In this document: one piece after another, positions 37,135 through 46,890 of the stretch
Numbering within the stretch: position 1 is the first letter of the stretch
Layout of the letters: every line of letters begins with the position of its first letter
Assembly (NCBI RefSeq): GCF_001636345.1
Contig: NZ_KV440945.1
Span: 1,080,475-1,144,474, forward strand
From: Cytobacillus gottheilii
Lineage (GTDB): Bacteria > Bacillota > Bacilli > Bacillales > Cytobacillaceae
DNA: 64,000 nt
Direction: 5' to 3'
Program-made: the position numbers and the translations under genes
Notes under the pieces: model-generated
Told to the model about the DNA's origin: nothing
The model's database searches: none
Seen by the model: only the letters and a program-made list of their open reading frames with translations

Positions 37135-38274
37135 ATGTTAGCCGTACATTTTGGCGGAGGAAATATTGGACGCGGCTTTATTGGAAAGCTTTTATCTGAT
37201 GCAGGCTATGAAGTCGTTTTCGTTGATGTTAATGATGAAATAGTGGACCTTTTAAATGAAAAAAGAGAATACAAAGTGGTACTCGCTGCTGATCAAAGCG
37301 AAGAAACGATTGTAAAAAATGTGAGAGCGATCAATAGCAAAACAAACAGTGATGAGGTTATTTCAGCAATCGCGAAGGCAGACCTAGTGACAACGGCAGT
37401 TGGACCTACTGTGCTTGGAATTATTGCAAATTTAATTCGTGATGGTTTAAAAATGAGAGCAGAAGCAGGCTCTAATTCATTAAACATTATTGCTTGTGAG
37501 AATATGATTGGCGGCAGCAGCTTCTTAAAAGAGAAGGTATATGAATCACTCAATACAGATCAAGTTGAAAAATTTGATCAATTGTTTGCTTTTCCTAATG
37601 CGGCTGTTGACCGTATTGTCCCTATTCAAACAAATGAAGATAAGCTAATGGTGCTTGTTGAACCATTTTACGAGTGGGCTGTAGATCAATCGATGATGAT
37701 CGGAGAGGTTCCAGCTATTGAAGGAGTTACCTTTGTCGATGATTTAAGTCCATATATCGAACGCAAATTGTTTACTGTGAATACAGGTCATGCTGCAGCA
37801 GCATATTTAGGATATGAGGCTGGTCTAAAAACAATTAAAGATGCAATGGAAGACGATCACGTACTTGAAGCAGTAAGAAACACGCTTCAGGAAACTGGTG
37901 CCGTATTAGTAGAAAAGTACGGATTCAACTCTGAAGAACACCAGCAATATATCAATAAAATTGTGGGCAGATTTAAGAATCCGCATATTAATGATGATAT
38001 TACTCGTGTGGCAAGAGGTCCGCTCCGCAAGCTAGGCCGAAATGACAGACTTGTGAGCCCTGCTGTTCAGCATATTCAATACCTAGAAAAGAATCCTGAA
38101 AACTTAGCGAAAGTAATCGCTGCTGCCCTAAAGTATGATGTTCAGGAAGATCCAGAAGCAGTGGAGCTTCAGGAAAAGATCAAAGCAAATGGTTATGAAG
38201 AAACAATGGTTCAGGTATGTGGTCTATCAAAGGATCATCCGTTAGTAGAGCTAGTATTAAAGAACTTAAAGTAA
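37135..38274 (+). CDS. mtlD: Mannitol-1-phosphate 5-dehydrogenase
   Basis: A 379-residue NAD-dependent enzyme oxidising mannitol-1-P to fructose-6-P. N-terminal Rossmann motif FGGGNIGRGFIG; catalytic region ERKLFTVNTGHAAAAYLGY with the conserved Lys; FPNAAVDRIVP. Length is standard for the polyol-specific long-chain dehydrogenase family. Last gene of mtlRFD. Confidence 0.96.
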   Translation: MLAVHFGGGNIGRGFIGKLLSDAGYEVVFVDVNDEIVDLLNEKREYKVVLAADQSEETIVKNVRAINSKTNSDEVISAIAKADLVTTAVGPTVLGIIANLIRDGLKMRAEAGSNSLNIIACENMIGGSSFLKEKVYESLNTDQVEKFDQLFAFPNAAVDRIVPIQTNEDKLMVLVEPFYEWAVDQSMMIGEVPAIEGVTFVDDLSPYIERKLFTVNTGHAAAAYLGYEAGLKTIKDAMEDDHVLEAVRNTLQETGAVLVEKYGFNSEEHQQYINKIVGRFKNPHINDDITRVARGPLRKLGRNDRLVSPAVQHIQYLEKNPENLAKVIAAALKYDVQEDPEAVELQEKIKANGYEETMVQVCGLSKDHPLVELVLKNLK

Positions 38275-38307
38275 AAAAGAGATACCTATAATTTGTAAAA
38301 TAATAAT

Positions 38308-38354
38308 AAGCCGCTTTAAAGCTGAACTCATTAAGCTTTGAAGCGGCTTTTTCT
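38308..38354 (+). terminator. Terminator of the mtl operon
   Basis: Imperfect 16-bp stem AAGCCGCTT.AAAGCT / AGCTTT.AAGCGGCTT, then TTTTCTTTT. Confidence 0.88.
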
Positions 38355-38485
38355 TTTGAAGTAGGATTATATTAAAATGAAAGGGTTTCATTTCGTTTTT
38401 TAATATAAAGAGGCAAAATGCCTTCCTAATTACCCTGTCTGTTTTCACTTAATTTTCATATTATAGAATTAAAGGAGGTTTTTGA

Positions 38486-39328
38486 ATGACATTTATAGCA
38501 GAAATTGCTCCGTATGCCAAGAGAGTACAAGAGGAATCCAATATCTTAGCTTCTTTGCTGATTTCCCAGGCTATTTTAGAATCCGCGTGGGGAAAGAGTA
38601 AGCTTGCACAAGAAGGGAAGAACTTATTCGGCATTAAGGGATCATACAACGGCCAGTCTGTGGAAATGCCAACTTGGGAAGTAGTCAAAGGGCAAAAGGT
38701 AGAAATACTGGCTGCGTTCAGAAAGTATCCAAGCTGGTATAAGTCGTTTCAAGATCTGGCCAATCTCTATTTAAAAGGAGTATCCTGGGATCGACATAAA
38801 TATAAACTCATTATTGGGGAGAGTAATTATCGTACTGCTGCCAACGCTGTTCAATCTGCAGGTTATGCTACAGATCCTGACTATGCACAAAAGCTGATTA
38901 CCATTATCGAATCTCATAACCTTACAAAATATGACCTTGCCATTCATCCTTCTCAGATTCAGACGCCAGCTTCACAATCTCAAAAATATTATAAAGTTGT
39001 ACAAGCTATCCCCGGTTACTTCACAGCTGACAATGCCAAATCACGTACAAGTCAAAGGACGGTCATTAAGGAAGGAACATATATTGTTTTTAATGAAAGC
39101 CAAGGGATGATTAATATTACTATGACAAAAGGGGTACCCGGTTCCTGGATTAATCCCAACGATCATGCACCTATAGACAAACAGGCTGTTTATCATCTTG
39201 TTGCAGCAGGTGAAACACTTTCAGAACTTGCTGTAAAATATGGAACTTCTATTCAGGCTATTAGTGCTCTGAATACGCTGAAAAACGTGAATACCATTTA
39301 TATAGGGCAAAAATTAAGAATAAAGTAA
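38486..39328 (+). CDS. N-acetylglucosaminidase (GH73) with LysM, no signal peptide
   Basis: A 280-residue peptidoglycan hydrolase. GH73/glucosaminidase domain at about 5-145, with catalytic Glu in QAILESAWGKS and FGIKGSY; a middle SH3-like part (165-225); a C-terminal LysM (235-280; YHLVAAGETLSELAVKYGT). It starts MTFIAEIAPYAK after AAAGGAGG, with no secretion signal, which is usual for phage endolysins. No holin or other phage genes are nearby, so it may be a lone lysin gene, or use another export route. Confidence 0.87.
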   Translation: MTFIAEIAPYAKRVQEESNILASLLISQAILESAWGKSKLAQEGKNLFGIKGSYNGQSVEMPTWEVVKGQKVEILAAFRKYPSWYKSFQDLANLYLKGVSWDRHKYKLIIGESNYRTAANAVQSAGYATDPDYAQKLITIIESHNLTKYDLAIHPSQIQTPASQSQKYYKVVQAIPGYFTADNAKSRTSQRTVIKEGTYIVFNESQGMINITMTKGVPGSWINPNDHAPIDKQAVYHLVAAGETLSELAVKYGTSIQAISALNTLKNVNTIYIGQKLRIK

Positions 39329-39435
39329 TCGCTGAACTGATCTCACTCGATTTACGCGCTTTTACCTTACAAGAAACAGGGCAGATTCTTTTGTTTTCTT
39401 AAAAATATATAATGTATTAAATCTTACGGAGCTTA

Positions 39436-39582
39436 TCACTTTAGATGAGTTCCTTTTATTTCGGAATGATGAACAAGGATCACCTGTCCGGTCTGGTGGT
39501 CCAGCAGTTCCCAGTATCCAGATTGATATTTAAAGAGTACCTCGTATTTCTCTCCATTGTATTCAACATGTTCAACAGTCAT
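39436..39582 (-). CDS. Short 48-residue protein, unlisted small ORF
   Basis: ATG 39582 with GGAGG 11 nt upstream; an in-frame GTG 18 nt earlier contains part of the site. The protein starts MTVEHVEYNGEKYEVLFKYQ and has Trp in SGYWELLD; it reads like a small beta-rich domain and ends HSEIKGTHLK. The opposite-strand frame over the same bases lacks a good site. Function unknown. Confidence 0.55.
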   Translation of the reverse strand: MTVEHVEYNGEKYEVLFKYQSGYWELLDHQTGQVILVHHSEIKGTHLK

Positions 39583-39845
39583 ATTGAAGATTTCCTCCAC
39601 TTTTATAGGTCTTTCTATTCATTTTATATTCCTGCAAAAAAATTAGCAGAGGCCGTTTAAGTCGAATTTTCGTGGAAAACAGCAACTTATGACGAAAATA
39701 CTCAGTTTTTCTATAAAATTATAACTTTAGGAATAATTATGAAGAAATTGAATGATTCAGAAGGTTTGTTTCCCCGGGACATACACATCCATTTAAATGC
39801 TACAATATACTGCTTCTGTTAAGACAAATAAATAGGGGTGTGTCT

Positions 39846-40706
39846 ATGTTTTTTCATAAAAAAGAACTGCAATATCATGCAAAGCCGGAAAGACCTGATC
39901 CGATTTTTGCTCGTCAGCTTCAGGAAGTGCTAGGCGGTCAATGGGGTGAAATCTCTGTAGCCATGCAATATTTATTTCAGGGATGGAATTTAAGAGGTAA
40001 TGGAAAATATAAAGACTTATTAATGGATACTGGTGCAGAAGAGCTTGCACATATTGAAATGCTTGCAACAATGATCGCACGCCTTTTGGATGGAGCGCCT
40101 GTTGGCGATTTAGAAACTGCTGCCAAAGATCCGGTTATTGGTGCTATTTTAGGCGGTATGAACCCGCAGCATGCCATCGTTTCTGGGTTAGGTGCCATGC
40201 CTGCAGATGCTATGGGTAACCGCTGGACAGCAAATTATATTATTGCAAGCGGTAACTTACTGGCTGACTTTAGAATGAATTTAACAGCAGAGTCTCAAGG
40301 CCGTCTGCAGGTTTCAAGACTTTATGCTGCTACGAATGATCGCGGAGTTAAAGATATGCTATCCTGGTTAATTGCTCGTGATACGATGCACCAAAATCAA
40401 TGGATTGCAGCTATTAAAGAATTAGAAGCAAAAGAAAATGTTGTCGTACCTAGTACATTCCCGCGTGAATTAGAAAAGCAGGAAGTTGCTTATACATTAT
40501 TTAACTTCTCAGAAGGAAACGAAAGTGCAACAGGGCGTTGGGCACACGGTAAGAGCATGGATGGACTTGGAACATTTAATTATGTAGAAAACCCGGTCCC
40601 TCTTGCGAATAAACCAAAGTTAAAGCCTGCTCCAGAATATATATTTGACACACCTCCAGCGGTTGTAAAAGGAAGAGATGAACAGATTCCGCCAAATTTA
40701 ATCTAA
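39846..40706 (+). CDS. katN: Manganese catalase
   Basis: A 286-residue dimanganese catalase that disproportionates hydrogen peroxide. Ligands visible: Glu35, Glu66, His69 (EELAHIE), Glu149 (AESQGR) and His182 (DTMHQNQW). Related to B. subtilis YdbD and Salmonella KatN. ATG 39846 with GGGGTG upstream; the GTG at 39840 overlaps it. In Bacillus such genes are often sigma-B or spore controlled, which is not visible here. Followed by its own terminator. Confidence 0.93.
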   Translation: MFFHKKELQYHAKPERPDPIFARQLQEVLGGQWGEISVAMQYLFQGWNLRGNGKYKDLLMDTGAEELAHIEMLATMIARLLDGAPVGDLETAAKDPVIGAILGGMNPQHAIVSGLGAMPADAMGNRWTANYIIASGNLLADFRMNLTAESQGRLQVSRLYAATNDRGVKDMLSWLIARDTMHQNQWIAAIKELEAKENVVVPSTFPRELEKQEVAYTLFNFSEGNESATGRWAHGKSMDGLGTFNYVENPVPLANKPKLKPAPEYIFDTPPAVVKGRDEQIPPNLI

Positions 40707-40717
40707 AGTAAGAGATG

Positions 40718-40747
40718 ACCGCCTAATTGCAGATGGCGGTTTTTTTG
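40718..40747 (+). terminator. Rho-independent terminator after katN
   Basis: Stem ACCGCC / GGCGGT followed by seven T's. Confidence 0.8.
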
Positions 40748-40874
40748 TGTATTTATTATTCGAAGTTCAGATGAGATCCCAAGTGCGAGGGAATATTCTG
40801 ATAGTTAGCAAAGTGAGTAAAAAAATATGATTTAGTGAATATATGTGCTAAATTATAAACGTACATAGAAAACA

Positions 40875-41010
40875 CTTCGGGGCAAGGTGGAAATCCTTAC
40901 CGGCGGTGATCGAGCGTGCATGCCTCGTTAGTCCGTGACCCGGATTCCTTTGGATTCGGTGGAGCTGGTGTAAATCCGGCACCGACAGTGAAAGTCTGGA
41001 TGGGAGAAGT
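40875..41010 (+). promoter_or_regulatory. FMN riboswitch (RFN element)
   Basis: All conserved RFN blocks are present in order: CTTCGGGGCAAGGTGGAAAT, CCGGCGGTGAT, TTAGTCCGTGACCC, GGATTCGGTGGAGCTGGTGT, CCGGCACCGACAGT and GGATGGGAGAAG. FMN binding represses the downstream rib genes. The aptamer lies about 290 bp ahead of ribD. An AT-rich hairpin AAACAACTTT / AAAGTTGTTT at 41149-41181 may belong to the expression platform, but I cannot fold it with certainty. Confidence 0.96.
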
Positions 41011-41302
41011 TGTCTTTTATATGTACAATGCTCAGGTGAAATCTGCCCTCTTTTAGAGAAGCTTGTCTTTTCCGAATGGATATAAGATCAAGTTTTTATT
41101 TGCTATATGTTATTTGCAGAGGCTGGCCAAGAGATCATGGGACTAGTTAAACAACTTTCTAAGTTTTTTTAAAAGTTGTTTCTATTTGCTGATTAGTTTA
41201 TCTTTTGCAGAAGAAAAGGAAGTGTCATTCTTCCTGCAAGAGGTTTCTTCAGTATGTCCTTGTTCTAATTTATGCTTGCCGTTTCTAAAAGGAGGGGTGC
41301 GA

Positions 41303-42406
41303 TTGAATGATGAATATTATATGAGAATAGCGCTTGAACTAGCGATAGCTGCTGAGGGTCAAACATCTCCAAACCCTCTTGTTGGTGCTGTTTGTGTGAA
41401 AGACGGCCAGATTATAGGTACTGGTGCGCATCTAAAAGCCGGGACGCCACATGCAGAAGTCCATGCCATTACAATGGCGCATGATCGTGCAAAAGGAGCA
41501 GATCTTTATGTCACCCTTGAACCGTGTGCACATAGAGGCAAAACACCTCCTTGTACAAATCTCATTATAAATAGTGGTATTCGCCGTGTTGTAATTGCCT
41601 GTACGGATCCGAACCCTTTAGTAAAAGGAAGAGGAATATCCCAGCTGAAACAAGCAGGAATTGAAATAGTCACAGGCGTTTTAGAAAAAGAGGCAGCATT
41701 TTTAAACCGAGCATTTTTTCACTATATCCAATACGGTACTCCATATGTCACCTTAAAAGCAGCCGCCACTCTCGATGGCCGGATTGCTGCATCATCAGGA
41801 GACAGCAAATGGATCACTTCCAGAGAAGCTAGGGAAGATGTCCATTATCTTCGCCATATCCATGATGCCATCCTAGTAGGTGCACAAACCGTTATTGCTG
41901 ATAACCCTTTCCTCACCACCCGTTTGCCCCATGGTGGAAAGAATCCCATTCGAATTGTTTTAGACCGGCGCCTAAAGACGCCAAATACAGCAAATGTCGT
42001 AACTGACGAAGCTGCAAAGACGATTATTTTTACGCAAGTTCCTTTGGAAAAGCAAATTAAGCAATACGACTCTCATTTTGTTCATATAGAAGTTATTCCG
42101 ATGTCGCAGGCTTTTTTACCGTCAGTATTAAAGTGTTTAGGCGGTATTGGTGTGATGACATTATTGGTAGAAGGGGGAAGCCGTGTTCATTCAAGTTTTA
42201 TTGATGAAAACCTGGCGGACGAACTTTACTTATATCTTGCACCAAAACTTATTGGGAATGGAATATCCTTTTTTAGCAGCGAAAAAAGAAACTGGATGAA
42301 AGATAGTGAGAATTTGCATATTTTGGATATGCAAACATTCGGACTAGATTTACGTCTGCATGCACAGTTTCAAAGGGAGGAATCTGCTTCTTGTTTACTG
42401 GAATAA
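41303..42406 (+). CDS. ribD: Bifunctional pyrimidine deaminase/reductase RibD
   Basis: A 367-residue enzyme: N-terminal zinc deaminase (about 1-145) with HAEVHA, LEPCAHRGKTPPCT; C-terminal NADPH reductase (about 146-367) with TLDGRIAASSGDSKWIT and LLVEGGSRVHSSF. Carries out two steps of riboflavin synthesis. TTG 41303 follows AAAGGAGG by 7 nt; the 39 upstream codons of open frame precede that site. Overlaps ribE by 16 bp. Confidence 0.95.
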   Translation: MNDEYYMRIALELAIAAEGQTSPNPLVGAVCVKDGQIIGTGAHLKAGTPHAEVHAITMAHDRAKGADLYVTLEPCAHRGKTPPCTNLIINSGIRRVVIACTDPNPLVKGRGISQLKQAGIEIVTGVLEKEAAFLNRAFFHYIQYGTPYVTLKAAATLDGRIAASSGDSKWITSREAREDVHYLRHIHDAILVGAQTVIADNPFLTTRLPHGGKNPIRIVLDRRLKTPNTANVVTDEAAKTIIFTQVPLEKQIKQYDSHFVHIEVIPMSQAFLPSVLKCLGGIGVMTLLVEGGSRVHSSFIDENLADELYLYLAPKLIGNGISFFSSEKRNWMKDSENLHILDMQTFGLDLRLHAQFQREESASCLLE

Positions 42407-43035
42407 TAGAAGAAATCGGTATAATTTCAGGCATACATCATGAAGAGGACGCAATGAAACTCACCGTTCAATGTGAGAAGGTGCTTGAAGATGTAAAGAT
42501 TGGTGACAGTATTGCCGTAAACGGAGTTTGCTTAACGGTTGCGTCATATGAAACCAATTCTTTCACTGCCGATCTTATGCCTGAAACGTTAAAATCTACC
42601 GCTCTTCATACCTTATATGATGGCAATAGAGTGAATCTCGAACGAGCAATGCTAGCGAACAGCCGATTTGGCGGTCATATTGTATCAGGTCATATCGATG
42701 CAACTGGAAAAATTAATAGAATTAATCACAGAGGTAATGCTCTATATTTGGAAATTGGAATTGCAAAACAATGGCAGCGTTACTTCATACTAAAAGGTTC
42801 GGTTGCTGTTGACGGTACATCCCTAACCGTATTTGATGTGCATGAAGACCACTTTGTTATTTCCCTTATACCAACAACACAGATGGACTCTATATTAGGA
42901 TCTAAGCAAGTGGGTGACCTTGTAAATATTGAATGTGATATGTTAGCCAAATATACGGAAAAACTGCTTCGTTATGAAAATACAACAACTACTAATCTGA
43001 CAGCTGAAATGCTGACAAGAAATGGCTTTTTATAA
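42391..43035 (+). CDS. ribE: Riboflavin synthase alpha subunit
   Basis: A 214-residue lumazine-dismutating enzyme with two homologous barrel domains; [10 protein letters not shown] is the N-terminal signature and NGVCLTV / DGTSLTV the repeated motifs. Forms riboflavin from two 6,7-dimethyl-8-ribityllumazine. TTG start, with AGGGAGG 10 nt upstream inside ribD. Confidence 0.95.
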   Translation: MFTGIIEEIGIISGIHHEEDAMKLTVQCEKVLEDVKIGDSIAVNGVCLTVASYETNSFTADLMPETLKSTALHTLYDGNRVNLERAMLANSRFGGHIVSGHIDATGKINRINHRGNALYLEIGIAKQWQRYFILKGSVAVDGTSLTVFDVHEDHFVISLIPTTQMDSILGSKQVGDLVNIECDMLAKYTEKLLRYENTTTTNLTAEMLTRNGFL

Positions 43036-43051
43036 AAAGGAGTGCGGACGC

Positions 43052-44239
43052 ATGTATGCTTCAGTGGAAAAAGCAATAGAAGAGCTAAAGAAGGGGAAGG
43101 CCATCATTGTCGTGGACGATGAACAGCGCGAGAATGAAGGTGATTTTATCGCACTTGGAGAATTTGCAACACCTGAAATGATAAATTTTATGGCAACGGA
43201 GGGCAAAGGGCTTATCTGTGTTCCAATTACTGAAGAAAAGGCAGAGCAGCTTGAATTGCCTTTAATGACAGCACAAAATACAGATTCTCATGGAACAGCC
43301 TTTACAATTAGCATTGATCATTCTTCCAGCCATACAGGCATTTCTGCATTTGAACGTTCTGAAACTGTTCAAAAAATGATGGAAACCTCTGCTGCGGCGA
43401 AAGATTTTAAAAAACCAGGTCATATTTTCCCGCTTATTGCCCAAACAGGAGGCGTATTAAAACGGGCAGGGCACACAGAGGCCGCTGTTGATTTAGCCAG
43501 ATTAGCCGGCTCTGAACCTGTTGGTGTTATTTGCGAAATTATGAATAGTGATGGCACGATGGCGAGAGGACCACAGCTTAAAGATATGGCTGAGAAGTTT
43601 GATTTGGTGATTTTAACAATTAAAGAATTGATCGCTTATCGCCGTCAAAAAGAGCAGTTAATTGAAAAAGTGGTGGAGATTTCTTTGCCAACCGATTTCG
43701 GTTTGTTCAGAGCGGTGACATTTACTGAAGTTCTGACTGGCCAAGAGCATATTGCACTTGTCAAAGGAGAGGTCAAAGGAAAGTCAGATGTCCTGGTTAG
43801 AGTACATTCTGAATGCCTGACTGGTGATGTGTTTGGCTCTTTTCGCTGTGACTGCGGGCCGCAGCTTCACGCTGCAATGGCTCAAATTGAAGCGGAGGGT
43901 CAAGGAGTTCTTCTTTATATGAGGCAGGAAGGCAGAGGGATCGGCCTCGTCAATAAAATGAAGGCATATAAGCTTCAGGAAGAAGGGTATGATACGGTTC
44001 AAGCAAACGAAAAGCTTGGCTTTGCTCCTGATCTGCGCGACTATGGAATAGGTGCTCAAATTTTACGTGATTTAGGACTTTCATCCATTCGCCTTTTAAC
44101 GAATAATCCAAGAAAAATTGCAGGAATTGAAGGGCATGGATTGAAGGTAACGGACCGTATGCCTATTCAGATGCCGGTTAGAGAAGAGAATGCATTTTAT
44201 ATGCAAGTGAAGAAAGAAAAAATGGGGCATCTTTTTTAA
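43052..44239 (+). CDS. ribBA: Bifunctional DHBP synthase / GTP cyclohydrolase II
   Basis: A 395-residue fusion: RibB (1-200; [27 protein letters not shown]) makes 3,4-dihydroxy-2-butanone-4-P; RibA (205-395; [20 protein letters not shown] zinc Cys, RQEGRGIGL) opens GTP. These supply both riboflavin precursors. ATG 43052 is 7 nt after AAAGGAGTG. Confidence 0.96.
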   Translation: MYASVEKAIEELKKGKAIIVVDDEQRENEGDFIALGEFATPEMINFMATEGKGLICVPITEEKAEQLELPLMTAQNTDSHGTAFTISIDHSSSHTGISAFERSETVQKMMETSAAAKDFKKPGHIFPLIAQTGGVLKRAGHTEAAVDLARLAGSEPVGVICEIMNSDGTMARGPQLKDMAEKFDLVILTIKELIAYRRQKEQLIEKVVEISLPTDFGLFRAVTFTEVLTGQEHIALVKGEVKGKSDVLVRVHSECLTGDVFGSFRCDCGPQLHAAMAQIEAEGQGVLLYMRQEGRGIGLVNKMKAYKLQEEGYDTVQANEKLGFAPDLRDYGIGAQILRDLGLSSIRLLTNNPRKIAGIEGHGLKVTDRMPIQMPVREENAFYMQVKKEKMGHLF

Positions 44240-44285
44240 AGATAATATATTTGAACATAAAAAATAAAATTCGAGGAGAATATAA

Positions 44286-44750
44286 ATGACAATTATACAT
44301 GAAGGTAATTTAATAGGTACGGATCTTAAAATAGGAATTGTAGTTTCTAGGTTTAATGAATTTATTACAAGTAAATTGCTGGGAGCAGCTGAAGATGCTT
44401 TAAAGAGACATGGCGTAAGTGATGATAATATTGAGGTGGCATGGGTGCCTGGAGCGTATGAAATACCATTGGTTGCAAAGAAAATGGCAGCATCTCAGAA
44501 ATATGATGCCATCGTAACACTCGGAACAGTTATTCGCGGAGCTACTCCTCATTTTGATTATGTTTGCAGTGAGGTATCTAAAGGAGTTGCTGCAATCAAT
44601 ATGCAAGAGGGCATACCAGTTATTTTTGGTGTACTAACAACGAATACCATTGAGCAAGCGATTGAAAGAGCAGGAACAAAAGCAGGAAATAAAGGATGGG
44701 ATTCGGCAACAGCAGCTATTGAAATGGCGAATTTAATGAAGAATTTTTAA
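44286..44750 (+). CDS. ribH: 6,7-dimethyl-8-ribityllumazine synthase
   Basis: A 154-residue lumazine synthase, icosahedral assembly family. Motifs: [36 protein letters not shown] and [29 protein letters not shown] precedes the ATG. Last gene of ribD-E-BA-H. Confidence 0.96.
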   Translation: MTIIHEGNLIGTDLKIGIVVSRFNEFITSKLLGAAEDALKRHGVSDDNIEVAWVPGAYEIPLVAKKMAASQKYDAIVTLGTVIRGATPHFDYVCSEVSKGVAAINMQEGIPVIFGVLTTNTIEQAIERAGTKAGNKGWDSATAAIEMANLMKNF

Positions 44751-44871
44751 GGGAGAAATAGATGTAAAAAGGAAAATGAGGTTAAAAGATTGAACACATC
44801 AATTTTTCTTGAATTTACCTGGTTTTAGAGAAGGAATTAATAACAGGTTTTAGCCAGTAATACTTACAGAA

Positions 44872-44909
44872 AAAAGAGCATTGAAGGCTTATTCAATGCT
44901 CTTTTAATA
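44872..44909. terminator. Terminator of the rib operon (bidirectional)
   Basis: Perfect 14-bp stem AAAAGAGCATTGAA / TTCAATGCTCTTTT, 6-nt loop. Confidence 0.9.
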
Positions 44910-44973
44910 TCCACAAATAGTAGAATTTAGCAGTAATCAAAGGATAGAATATAGTAATGCTCTACAGTATTAA

Positions 44974-46647
44974 TCAAGTAATTCGGATCATTGAGAAGAC
45001 AATACCAGCCCCAGAAGCCTCTCCCAAGTTTAATCCCAGTGTTAACCCGTTTGCTAAATAAAATAATCCAATTGTATCACCCGCGTTTAGTTGTACTTCT
45101 CCTGTTAGGGTCACAGTGCCGTTTCCTAAAATGGTACGTATGGAAAGTAGCACTAGGCTTAAGTTTACGATAGGGAATAATCCTGTTATCAAGCTGGTAC
45201 TAGTATTAATTCTGACAACAGAAAATGCTGGATTAACCCCTGTACCAAGACTTACAGATAGTGCAGCTGTAGTTTGATAATTTATTGTAGCTGATATGGA
45301 ATATCTACCTGTTGCAGGGACTGTGAAAGTACCAGTTGCAGGATTGAAATTTGGATCTCCAAAATAAGGTGCAGCTACTGTCCAGCTGCCAATCTGCCTT
45401 GAAGAGTTTACTCCCGTTGCTGACGTGAGAGCTGAAAAGCCTTGTGTAGCAAGAATTGGTCCAGTGGCACCAGTCGGTCCAACGGGTCCGATGCTGCCTG
45501 TGGCTCCAGTGATGCCGGTAGGTCCAATAGGTCCGATGCTGCCCGTAGCGCCGGTAACCCCAGTCGGTCCGACGGGTCCGATGCTACCTGTGGCGCCAGT
45601 AACGCCGGTAGGTCCAACAGCTCCAATACTGCCCGTGGCACCGGTGACGCCAGTCGGTCCAACGGGTCCGATACTGCCCGTGGGGCCAGTAATGCCGGTA
45701 GGTCCAATGGGTCCAATGCTGCCCGTGGCGCCGGTGATCCCAGTCGGTCCAACGGGCCCGGTGCTTCCTGTGGCTCCAGTAACCCCAGCAGGTCCAACGG
45801 GTCCAATACTGCCTGTAGCTCCGGTGAACCCGGTAGGTCCAATGGGTCCGATACTACCCGTTGCTCCAGTAACACCCGTCGGCCCAATGGATCCGGTTCC
45901 ACCTGTAGCTCCAGTGACCCCAGTTGGCCCAATGGGTCCGATGCCGCCGATGCCGCCTGTAGCTCCAGTGACCCCAGTCGGTCCAATGGGTCCGTTGCTG
46001 CCTGTAGCTCCAGTGATGCCAGTCGGTCCAATGGGTCCGATGCTGCCTGTAGCTCCAGTGATGCCAGTCGGTCCAATGGGTCCGATGCTGCCTGTGGCTC
46101 CAGTGCTGCCGGTATGTCCAATAGGTCCGATACTGCCCGTAGCGCCGGTAACCCCAGTCGGTCCGACGGGCCCAATACTACCCGTGGCTCCAGTAACCCC
46201 GGTTGGTCCAACGGGTCCGATGCTGCCTGTAGCTCCAGTAACCCCAGTCGGCCCGATGGGTCCAATGCTGCCCGTGGCGCCGGTAATTCCAGTCGGTCCA
46301 ACAGGTCCGATACTACCTGTAGCACCTGTAGGCCCAACACTTCCTAAAGAAAAAAATGCAATAAACGGAAAATATATATTTAAACGGTAACGAAGAAGTT
46401 GATCTAACTGCTTTATGAAAAAATGATTATGCTTAGTTGTCCTGTTCAGCGGTTCTTGAATACTTTCTGCCATATTAATAATATCCTGAACAAATGCTGT
46501 TGATGGAGGATTAGATAAGTTTCCAGAGGCTTGAGGGGGCTGATCACCTATCTCTTCATTTAAAATAGAGGTTATTAGTAAATCAATTGCATCGTCTAAT
46601 GATTTTGGCTGATTAGGGGGTCTATTAGGAGAATTAGAGTCAGACAT
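44974..46647 (-). CDS. Collagen-like repeat protein, exosporium BclA-like
   Basis: A 557-residue protein in three parts: N-terminal region (about 1-100) with an acidic helical segment and no classical signal peptide; a collagen-like Gly-X-Y region of about 296 residues, some 19 units of a 15-residue motif [15 protein letters not shown] with variants; and a 160-residue C-terminal domain ([14 protein letters not shown]..., probably C1q/TNF-like trimerising). This plan resembles BclA-type spore-surface filaments. ATG 46647 has AAAGGAG 9 nt upstream. Spore location is inferred. Confidence 0.88.
   Translation of the reverse strand: MSDSNSPNRPPNQPKSLDDAIDLLITSILNEEIGDQPPQASGNLSNPPSTAFVQDIINMAESIQEPLNRTTKHNHFFIKQLDQLLRYRLNIYFPFIAFFSLGSVGPTGATGSIGPVGPTGITGATGSIGPIGPTGVTGATGSIGPVGPTGVTGATGSIGPVGPTGVTGATGSIGPIGHTGSTGATGSIGPIGPTGITGATGSIGPIGPTGITGATGSNGPIGPTGVTGATGGIGGIGPIGPTGVTGATGGTGSIGPTGVTGATGSIGPIGPTGFTGATGSIGPVGPAGVTGATGSTGPVGPTGITGATGSIGPIGPTGITGPTGSIGPVGPTGVTGATGSIGAVGPTGVTGATGSIGPVGPTGVTGATGSIGPIGPTGITGATGSIGPVGPTGATGPILATQGFSALTSATGVNSSRQIGSWTVAAPYFGDPNFNPATGTFTVPATGRYSISATINYQTTAALSVSLGTGVNPAFSVVRINTSTSLITGLFPIVNLSLVLLSIRTILGNGTVTLTGEVQLNAGDTIGLFYLANGLTLGLNLGEASGAGIVFSMIRIT
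45457..46344. repeat. Collagen-coding 45-bp tandem repeats
   Basis: About 19 imperfect copies of a 45-bp unit encoding GATGSIGP(I/V)GPTG(I/V)T; one unit is 18 residues long. Long open frames appear on other frames of this region because of the repeat and its GC content. Confidence 0.9.
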
Positions 46648-46890
46648 CTTGCCATACTCCTTTCTCAATAAACGTATTAAGCAGTAAATAAAAGTATAAT
46701 CAATAAAAGTTCATCAATTTACTCTATTCTTGAGAAGACATTGACGTTCCTTATATAGGGATAAATAGACCTATATCAAGGAGAACTAAATAGATCTTCC
46801 TTACAAAAAATTAGTCTATTTTTAACGATTACTTAACAAACGAAGCTTAATATAGGAGATAATTCCTATAATTAAAAGAAGGTGCACCAA

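Noticed and set aside
45408..46390. Three long open frames of 300-320 codons over the collagen-like gene, on both strands
   Set aside because: They are shadows created by the 45-bp repeat; only the minus-strand collagen frame has an SD and meaningful flanking domains.
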